Shown piece after piece: positions 60,801 through 64,000 of a stretch of 64,000 bases of DNA (position 1 is the first letter of the stretch; each line of letters opens with the position of its first letter). This stretch comes from Cercis canadensis. Its lineage: Eukaryota > Streptophyta > Magnoliopsida > Fabales > Fabaceae. The notes under the pieces were generated by a model. That model ran no database searches, had not been told where the DNA came from, and saw only the letters and a list, made by a program, of their open reading frames with translations. A program made the position numbers and the translations under genes. The DNA is taken from the NCBI GenBank assembly GCA_003255065.1, contig QAOA01000060.1:352021-416020 (forward strand), given 5' to 3'.

Positions 60801-61743
60801 TAGCTTGTCTATTGGTATGCCATTTTGTTTGGTTGCATGATAGCTTTGAAATCTCATGGTCTTTGACACTGTAATTGGTAGGGGATTCTGTATGTATGTG
60901 TTTGAGAGAGAGAGGGAGGGAGGGAGGGAGGGAGGGATGAATTCGCCATGATTTAGATGCCTGANGAGGGAGAGATGAATTCGCCATGATTTAGATGCCT
61001 GACAAATTGGAAAGCTCCCTTGTATTTGTGTCTCTCATTGTAATAGAATCCAAAAGCATTGGCAGCATTAAGCCAAAAGAAAAAAAAACATTTGTGGCTG
61101 CATGGTTATTTTTGTATGGCGGTTTCTTCTGTCTAACTATTTACATCAACCAATAGAAAACAAAAACAATGCAAAAAGGATTGTCCTTATTTATAAAGAA
61201 GAACTCCAGAAAAGAACTAGAACAACCAATATAGGCTGTGCATATAATTACTAAAACGAATTCAGTATTTCCTCTCAATACTGAAAATAGAAGCTGTTCT
61301 CTTACTGATTGTTTGATCATCATGTTCTAATTAATTATATATTTGAAGAAGAAAAAACTTCTGACCAATGAATCTGCATAAAACACAAAGAACAACTGTC
61401 CATCGTTAGTCTTAATTATCAATCAAAACCTGTATTGAAGAAGTTGCAATGATGTGTTTACTATGTTTTGGTATTTTTGGAATAAGAAAAAGAAAGGGAG
61501 AACTGTGGTAATACGTCTGAATTTTAATTCTTGGCTAGAACTACATGCCCACTCCCTCTTAGAGGCAGGATATTTCTTTTCTTTTTCTTTGTTCTTCTCT
61601 ATGGTTTCTCTCTGATGGTTATTGTACTCTGTTGTAAAGGTTGTTTCTCCCGAGTTCACCTTTTATGATGGTACTAAGTCGTCCCTGGATGATTCAGCAC
61701 ACGGTGAAAAACTTATTCGTGCAAAGTTGGACATGAGCTTCAT
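27842..61743 (+). CDS. VPS13: VPS13-type bridge-like lipid transfer protein, N-terminal half (36 coding exons; continues beyond window)
   Basis: VPS13 proteins are rod-like lipid channels that move phospholipids between membranes at contact sites. The start MFEAHV at 27842 is the canonical chorein N-terminus. The 36 exons (listed in the block entries below) give about 1,911 residues. The Arabidopsis relatives At4g17140 and At1g48090 are about 4,100-4,200 residues from memory, so slightly over half is missing to the right. Visible parts are the chorein_N domain (about residues 1-115), extended VPS13 repeats, and a PH domain at about residues 838-946. A long acidic linker (about 1017-1154) and the next rod segment, with [20 protein letters not shown], follow. 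All visible splice phases agree, and no stop interrupts the exons. Introns make up over 80% of the span and are packed with retroelements. The last exon ends mid-codon at 61743, and its partner lies past the copia at the window edge. Confidence 0.95.
28792..28896. repeat. Tandem direct repeat, 2 x 53 bp with TA microsatellite
   Basis: The unit acaatctga-(ta)n-ttgtgctatatccctg occurs at 28792 and 28845 in VPS13 intron 2. Confidence 0.85.
28897..29153 (+). mobile_element. LINE 3' end in VPS13 intron 2
   Basis: The translated stretch [17 protein letters not shown] matches the C-terminal end of plant LINE ORF2. It is followed by a T-rich 3' UTR, a perfect hairpin at 29074-29092 (GGAGGATA ... TATCCTCC), a C/T-rich block and an A-rich tail. 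Confidence 0.7.
30485..30722 (+). mobile_element. LINE 3' end in VPS13 intron 5
   Basis: The stretch has a degraded [15 protein letters not shown]-like reading of the ORF2 end, then a hairpin-like ggggatgtcc/tatcctc pair near 30641-30662 and the ttattcttttattgg tail. Confidence 0.6.
31383..31680 (+). mobile_element. LINE 3' end in VPS13 intron 6
   Basis: It carries a degraded ORF2 end (about 31460-31550), then the hairpin ggaggata-tct-tatcctcc at 31604-31623. The tail aatgaatttcttcttttatcc follows. Confidence 0.65.
33060..33170 (+). mobile_element. LINE 3' tail in VPS13 intron 9
   Basis: Hairpin-type pair ggaggac/catcctc at 33097-33115, then the C/T-rich block and an A-rich end. Confidence 0.55.
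33481..34560. other. VPS13 intron 10, first part: LINE tails in both orientations
   Basis: A minus-strand LINE tail lies at about 33545-33670 (gaaataaaagaagaagaagg, then aggataagaaatcct). A plus-strand tail lies at about 33990-34145 (agagggattggagaac, ctagaaggac, an A-rich end). The rest is unremarkable AT-rich intron. Confidence 0.5.
34565..34841 (-). mobile_element. Solo LTR (copia-like, 277 bp) in VPS13 intron 10
   Basis: On the minus strand the segment begins TGTTGGAGAGAATC and ends TTGTTCA. It is flanked by a perfect 5-bp duplication, gaaac, at 34560-34564 and 34842-34846. No internal domain remains, as expected after LTR-LTR recombination. It is not the LTR of any of the other elements in the window. 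Confidence 0.8.
35560..35655 (+). mobile_element. LINE 3' tail in VPS13 intron 11
   Basis: Hairpin-type pair ggaggac/gccctcc at 35577-35596, then aatgaatttc, a T run, atc and poly(A). Confidence 0.6.
36170..36490 (+). mobile_element. Two LINE 3' tails in VPS13 intron 12
   Basis: The first tail (36170-36300) has a degraded hairpin and ends in attcttcttttatccc plus an A run of about 20. The second (36415-36490) has ggaggatatctgatcctt and ends aatgaatcttcatttata plus A's. Confidence 0.55.
37170..37380 (+). mobile_element. LINE 3' end in VPS13 intron 14
   Basis: A degraded ORF2 end (cccatggtctttcgaaggga, then gatatgcagtgggattggg) is followed by a weak hairpin near 37307-37325 and a poly(A) run at 37365-37376. 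Confidence 0.6.
38040..38290 (+). mobile_element. LINE 3' end in VPS13 intron 15
   Basis: A degraded ORF2 end (tgctctgcccgttgttgc, then agattgaagagcgc) precedes ggagcatattttaccccc and a C/T-rich tail ending ataaaattctttc. Confidence 0.5.
38870..39200 (+). mobile_element. LINE 3' end in VPS13 intron 16 (copy 1)
   Basis: This copy has one of the clearest ORF2 C-terminal remnants. The start (about 38880-39060) reads near [14 protein letters not shown], then a cctggcttctctttggtgct block, an agtgatt-type end, and the tctttacatcttgtactctt tail. Confidence 0.6.
39770..39930 (+). mobile_element. LINE 3' end in VPS13 intron 16 (copy 2)
   Basis: A tgatatgcagaggcattgg remnant precedes the hairpin ggaggata-tct-tgccttcc at 39863-39882. 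The tail is of the ataataaaact type. Confidence 0.55.
40090..40300 (-). mobile_element. Inverted LINE 3' tail in VPS13 intron 16
   Basis: The T run at 40112-40121 followed by gatataaaagaagaatttg is the reverse complement of the common tail. An A/G-rich block and a gatcctcctg motif follow, so this copy is antisense to VPS13. The plus-strand reading frame here is a by-product of its A/G richness. Confidence 0.5.
40780..41260 (+). mobile_element. Two LINE 3' ends in VPS13 intron 17
   Basis: The first copy (40780-41130) keeps a readable ORF2 end (ggagtatctggctagagcg, then atgggattgtgttcatggct) and hairpin ggagaat/tatcctcc at 41055-41073. A second tail (41135-41260) has ggaggatgtctggtcctcc at 41171-41189 and an A-rich end. 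Confidence 0.65.
42375..42520 (+). mobile_element. LINE 3' tail in VPS13 intron 21
   Basis: Hairpin-like gggggatgtcttgtcctctt at 42439-42457, then C/T-rich DNA, an aatgagttcct block and A's. Confidence 0.5.
42886..42917. repeat. Poly(C) tract containing a single N
   Basis: About 30 cytosines with an N at 42899 in VPS13 intron 22. A similar C run with N occurs at 39712-39731. Both look like sequencing or joining trouble at homopolymers. Confidence 0.9.
43843..44072 (+). repeat. 5' LTR of copia element 2
   Basis: 230 bp, begins tgttgaaatcc and ends ttctaca. Confidence 0.93.
44090..44887 (+). pseudogene. gag remnant of copia element 2
   Basis: It starts at the ATG 44090 ([11 protein letters not shown]; an upstream in-frame ATG is at 44072). 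The core includes [20 protein letters not shown] and the [15 protein letters not shown] helix. Stops occur at 44600 (a Trp position in the sister element) and near 44741. The frame is then cut by element 3. It is about 75-80% similar to the gag at 62540-63541, so elements 2 and 4 belong to one lineage. Confidence 0.85.
44888..45036 (-). repeat. 3' LTR of copia element 3
   Basis: 149 bp, ending (minus strand) in CTCACA. It lacks 12 bp found in the other LTR. Confidence 0.92.
45044..48678 (-). pseudogene. pol of copia element 3 (zinc knuckle, protease, integrase, RT, RNase H)
   Basis: Frame 48678-47419 carries [19 protein letters not shown] (zinc knuckle with the last Cys replaced), [12 protein letters not shown] (protease), the [13 protein letters not shown]...CKSCQLGK integrase zinc finger, and FRSDNAREY plus [11 protein letters not shown] of the core. 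It stops at one TAG near 47416 and continues in the same frame as 47415-46498. A frameshift near 46500 leads to 46537-45044 with [11 protein letters not shown] (RT) and [18 protein letters not shown] (RNase H). Lesions are few: one nonsense codon, one or two frameshifts and the N-join duplication. Some of these could be sequence errors. Confidence 0.88.
48656..49375 (-). pseudogene. gag of copia element 3
   Basis: It starts [17 protein letters not shown] at 49375. [20 protein letters not shown] is the usual copia gag N-terminus. A TAA stops the frame near 49103, and the same frame resumes as 49030-48656. The frame shifts between this and the zinc-knuckle frame at about 48670. Confidence 0.85.
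49376..49822 (-). other. CpG-rich untranslated leader of copia element 3
   Basis: Between the primer site and gag lies an unusually G+C- and CpG-rich stretch (especially 49515-49610, with repeated gcgcg and cgcgc). Open frames here on both strands are composition effects; I see no protein domain. Confidence 0.7.
49837..49997 (-). repeat. 5' LTR of copia element 3
   Basis: 161 bp. On the minus strand it begins TGTTAGAATATT and ends TCTCACA. A diverged solo copy of the same LTR family is at 59779-59949. Confidence 0.92.
49998..51464 (+). pseudogene. RT-RNase H remnant of copia element 2
   Basis: It resumes in RT with [13 protein letters not shown] and [15 protein letters not shown], then [13 protein letters not shown]. 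The segment 50294-50573 is repeated at 50577-50856 around a single N (280 bp, two differences seen), which is probably a join artefact. RNase H follows with [11 protein letters not shown] and [12 protein letters not shown], ending at the stop 51462-51464. Several stops (two near 50128-50158, one near 51009, one near 51111) show it is dead. Confidence 0.85.
51472..51698 (+). repeat. 3' LTR of copia element 2
   Basis: 227 bp, preceded by the purine tract gagggcgag and followed by target duplication atact. Confidence 0.93.
54071..54184 (+). other. Second copy of VPS13 exon 29, probably an assembly duplicate
   Basis: The 38 codons are identical to 53861-53974. Both copies have their own acceptor and donor, and a single N at 53978 lies between them. 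In VPS13 homologues this segment (YEGYDYSL ... LYRFVQE) occurs once. Confidence 0.85.
54659..56966. other. VPS13 intron 30: LINE 3' ends and unannotated repeats
   Basis: At 54800-55070 there are two nested LINE tails (ggaggatttt near 54835, then ggagggtatcttatccccc at 54974-54991, ending in ttcttttatc plus A's). The remaining 1.9 kb has no ORF or element I can name. Confidence 0.5.
57538..57960 (-). mobile_element. Antisense LINE fragment (zf-RVT region plus 3' tail) in VPS13 intron 32
   Basis: On the minus strand the sequence reads [20 protein letters not shown], the zinc-binding region at the C-terminal side of LINE reverse transcriptase. It then passes quickly to an AGGAGGACC-TGTATCC hairpin motif and a poly(A) tract, seen as T run 57538-57570 with an N at 57561. 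The roughly 100 residues normally between these parts are missing. Confidence 0.7.
59779..59949 (+). mobile_element. Solo LTR of the element 3 family in VPS13 intron 34
   Basis: It aligns along its length with the element 3 LTR: attagaatatt, tgtagttattatagc, aggcttgtaatta, gtacagttaatataaataat, gtgagaagctagtc and ctcaca, all in order. It is flanked by a perfect 5-bp duplication, agaac, at 59774-59778 and 59950-59954. It is clearly more diverged than the two LTRs of element 3 are from each other. Confidence 0.85.
60630..60960. repeat. Simple repeats in VPS13 intron 35
   Basis: A (gata)n run near 60638-60656 and a (gagg)n run near 60908-60936. The second abuts a 30-40 bp direct repeat around the single N at 60965. 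Confidence 0.8.
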
Positions 61744-62260
61744 GTGAGTGTCGTCACTTTTCTTGTGCCATTACCTATAATAATAGTTCCCATTTACTGT
61801 GTTTGAATTTTTTCGCATAATTTTTTTCTTCACATATTTCAAATTTTCATTATTTGTGAATCAAATTTCTTTATCACTGTAGTTGTTTATTTTTTAGTAA
61901 AAAAATTCAAATTACTTGTATACCTCAATCTTGAAGTGCATCTTCTATTGATGAAATGTATTGGTTCTGTTCCCAGATGGATATTGTGGCTGAAACTCTA
62001 GTTCAATATAATGATTATACAAATTATAATGATAATAATTTTATTTATTGAAGATGAAAGTTTATTAGAAGAGGAAAGAAGAAATGCAAGAAAATAGTAG
62101 GAGAACCTAAAAACGATAATAAAAAAAGGGAGCAGCCAAAGCAAACAAGCTCATTAGTGCATAATAATAATAATGTTTTTTTTGTTTTTTTTCATTGCCC
62201 AATAGTTAGCTACATTTGCAGTCCTTTGCTGTATTTGGTTGGAATGCAATGCTTGTATTT

Positions 62261-62516
62261 TGTTGGAAATCCCAGATATTAAGGGAGGAAATTAAGGGAT
62301 AGCTAATTGTATTCAATCAGCTGGAGTTATTGTATTTAATCAGCTGTAGTTAATTGTATTTATTAGGATAGCTGACTAGGGATAATTAATGTAAATAGAA
62401 TCCCTTAGATTAGGCTATTGCTTATAATTAGGAATTGATTGCTGTCATCAATTCCTATATATGTAAAGTTTGGTTGTCAATAGCAGTAAGAGAGAAATTA
62501 TTCTCAGATTTTTACA
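62261..62516 (+). repeat. 5' LTR of copia element 4
   Basis: 256 bp with TG...CA ends. Segments such as ggatagctg, atcccttagatta and cctatatat are shared with the element 2 LTR. Confidence 0.9.
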
Positions 62517-62539
62517 TGGTATCAGAGCAAGTTCAAACC

Positions 62540-63541
62540 ATGGATCTTTCGGGAAAAGTGAGTTCTAGTAGTAATACCAGTTTGTCCACTCCGGGTATCT
62601 CTTCCTTTGGTGAAAATTCTTCTCTAGTCATTACAAATCATAGGCTAGATGGGAAGAACTTTCTCCACTGGTCTCAGTCAGTCCTCATGGTGATTAGAGG
62701 ATGGGGAAAGCTGGGTTTTATTATTGGTGAACTCAGTAAACCCAAGCTTGATGATCCCAGCTATGTTGCTTGGGAACTTAATAACTCCATTGTCATGTCT
62801 TGGCTCATCAACTCCATGGAGCCAACCATCAGCCGAACCTATTTGCTGTTCAAGACAGCCAAGGCGATTTGGGATGCTGTAAAAGAAACCTACTCAGACC
62901 TTGAGAATGCATCTCAAGTGTTTGAGATCAAGTTGAAGCTGAAGGATATTAGGCAAGGCAACCTGGATGTCACTGGATATTACAACTCCCTAAAGGTTCT
63001 GTGGCAAGAACTAGATCTGTTCTATGAATCTGATTGGGGAGATGTTGATGAACATGTCAAATTCAAGGCACATCTGGACAAGGAGCGACTGTATGATTTT
63101 CTGGCAGGTTTAAACAGAACTTTGGATGAGGTACATGGTCAGATCTTAGGAAGAAGGCCTCTGCCATCAATTGGAGAAGCCTTTGCTGAAGTGAGACGTG
63201 AAGAAAACAGAAAGGGGGTAATGTTGGGACAAGAAAAAAACCCAATCTCTGCTGAAACTACTGCCCTCTATACCAAGGGCAGTTCTGATCCTAAAATTCG
63301 AGGTGACAACAAGCCACTTAAGCTTGGAGATCGTCCTACTACCAGCTACTGTAAGAAGATAGGTCACATCCAGGAGAAGTGCTTCCAACTCCATGGAGTA
63401 CCCCCTGGCTGGAAATCTAAAAATAAAAGAGAAGGCAAGGCCCACCGAGTTTCTAGTGAACCTACACTTGAAGAAACTTGGGGAGAGGAAGAAGTCTCTA
63501 GTGTTCAGCTGTCTAAACCTCAACTGGAAGCACTCCACTGA
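62540..63541 (+). CDS. gag of copia element 4
   Basis: The frame starts at the ATG 62540 (MDLSGKVSSSSN), just after the primer site; an in-frame ATG upstream at 62435 lies inside the LTR and is not the real start. The order is the DUF4219/UBN2-type gag, with [19 protein letters not shown] and [20 protein letters not shown], followed by a zinc knuckle. The knuckle reads YCKKIGHIQEKC; the first Cys expected before it is absent (TTSYC), so it may not bind zinc. The frame is otherwise open for 334 codons and ends at a TGA (63539-63541) which interrupts a frame continuing into protease. Confidence 0.85.
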   Translation: MDLSGKVSSSSNTSLSTPGISSFGENSSLVITNHRLDGKNFLHWSQSVLMVIRGWGKLGFIIGELSKPKLDDPSYVAWELNNSIVMSWLINSMEPTISRTYLLFKTAKAIWDAVKETYSDLENASQVFEIKLKLKDIRQGNLDVTGYYNSLKVLWQELDLFYESDWGDVDEHVKFKAHLDKERLYDFLAGLNRTLDEVHGQILGRRPLPSIGEAFAEVRREENRKGVMLGQEKNPISAETTALYTKGSSDPKIRGDNKPLKLGDRPTTSYCKKIGHIQEKCFQLHGVPPGWKSKNKREGKAHRVSSEPTLEETWGEEEVSSVQLSKPQLEALH

Positions 63542-64000
63542 CTGCTTAGTACCCAATCCGAGACACCTACATGTTCTCTAGCTCTTAAAGGTACGGCCCT
63601 CTCTATGTCTAACCCTGAACCTGCACATTCAGCTCCTTGGATCTTTGATTCTGGAGCTTCGGACCATATGACAGGTGATCCCTCTCTTTTACTCTCCTAT
63701 ACACCATGCACCTATGACTATCGGGTGAGGGTAGCCAATGGATCTCTCTCACCTGTTGCTGGTTTTGGGTCAATCAAATTAACCAAAAATCTGGTTCTTC
63801 ATTCTGTTCTTCATGTCCCTAATTTAACTTGCAACCTTGTTTCAATCAGTAAATTGACCAATGACTCCCAATGCCGAGTGAAATTTACCCCTGATTGTTG
63901 TGTTATACAGGAGCAAGCTACGGGGAAGATGATTGGCAGTGCTAGTATGTCAGATGGTCTCTACTTCTGGAAAAACTGTGGACCTCCTAATAAACAAGCT
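63542..64000 (+). pseudogene. Protease part of copia element 4 pol, truncated by the window edge
   Basis: In the same frame as gag, directly after the TGA, it reads WIFDSGASDHMTGDPSLLL (catalytic DSG) and LHSVLHVPNLTCNLVSISKL. It is open to the last base of the window. Confidence 0.85.

Larger units (their letters stand above)
51914..61743 (+). other. VPS13: VPS13 exon block 4: acidic linker and second rod segment (exons 25-36)
   Basis: Exons are 51914-51982, 52595-53008, 53101-53421, 53616-53747, 53861-53974 (duplicated at 54071-54184), 54474-54658, 56967-57075, 57149-57292, 58363-58638, 58862-59536, 60333-60545 and 61640-61743. The largest exon, 58862-59536 (225 codons), carries [28 protein letters not shown] and [20 protein letters not shown], which are typical VPS13 beta-strand repeats. 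The coding frame resumes cleanly after the 8-kb intron 24, so the nested retroelements are spliced out with it. Confidence 0.92.
62261..64000 (+). mobile_element. Copia element 4, 5' part; runs off the window; in VPS13 intron 36
   Basis: The 5' LTR is 62261-62516 (begins tgttggaaatccc, ends tttaca). The primer site tggtatcagagc is at 62517-62528. gag follows, then protease. The lineage is that of element 2. No 3' LTR is in the window, so the size and target duplication cannot be read. Orientation is sense to VPS13. Confidence 0.92.

Noticed and set aside
1-64000. CRISPR arrays, operons, bacterial defence systems, tRNA or rRNA genes
   Set aside because: Spliced plant genes and plant retroelements throughout; none of these features is visible. 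The tRNA-like motifs are retrotransposon primer sites.

Overview
This is nuclear DNA of a flowering plant, almost certainly a core eudicot. The genes are AT-rich, split by GT-AG introns, and their encoded proteins match plant families. Ty1/copia elements primed by initiator-Met tRNA and 3' ends of LINEs fill introns and intergenic space. I cannot name the species from sequence alone. The window is ordinary gene space with a heavy transposon load. I found no clearly undescribed biological system. The most informative signals concern assembly joins, transposon history and a repeated LINE tail hairpin.

Layout. (1) 158-4296 (+): a borate exporter gene (BOR family), missing its first exon at the window edge and carrying a 1-nt frameshift near its 3' end. 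(2) 4891-9485 (+): a full-length but decayed copia element with a perfect 5-bp target duplication. (3) 10008-11707 (-): a small LYR-motif protein gene in four coding exons. (4) About 12219-12716: a foldback repeat. (5) 13708-16402 (-): a six-exon GH28 polygalacturonase. Its first 92 coding bases and about 2.7 kb of upstream DNA appear again at 19607-22391 across a 514-N gap, probably unmerged alleles. (6) 23594-24360 (-): an internally deleted LINE. (7) 24361-27740: AT-rich intergenic DNA. (8) 27842 to beyond the window (+): a giant VPS13-type lipid-transfer protein gene. 36 coding exons are visible, about 1,911 residues, roughly the N-terminal half. They include the chorein domain and an internal PH domain.

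The VPS13 introns are very swollen. They hold at least a dozen LINE 3' ends, mostly in the sense orientation. They also hold two solo LTRs with intact target duplications, a copia element (43843-51698, +) into which a younger copia (44888-49997, -) is nested, and the 5' part of a third copia (62261 to the window end, +).

Single N characters occur at eight positions. Four lie between direct repeats and four lie in homopolymers, so they look like contig joins with unrecognised overlap. One join falsely duplicates a VPS13 exon.

The host genes have unrelated jobs (boron export, mitochondrial Fe-S or respiratory-complex assembly, pectin hydrolysis, lipid transfer at membrane contact sites) and form no operon or cluster. 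The one notable neighbour relationship is polygalacturonase next to VPS13, which as far as I recall is also the order in Arabidopsis (At1g48100 and At1g48090).
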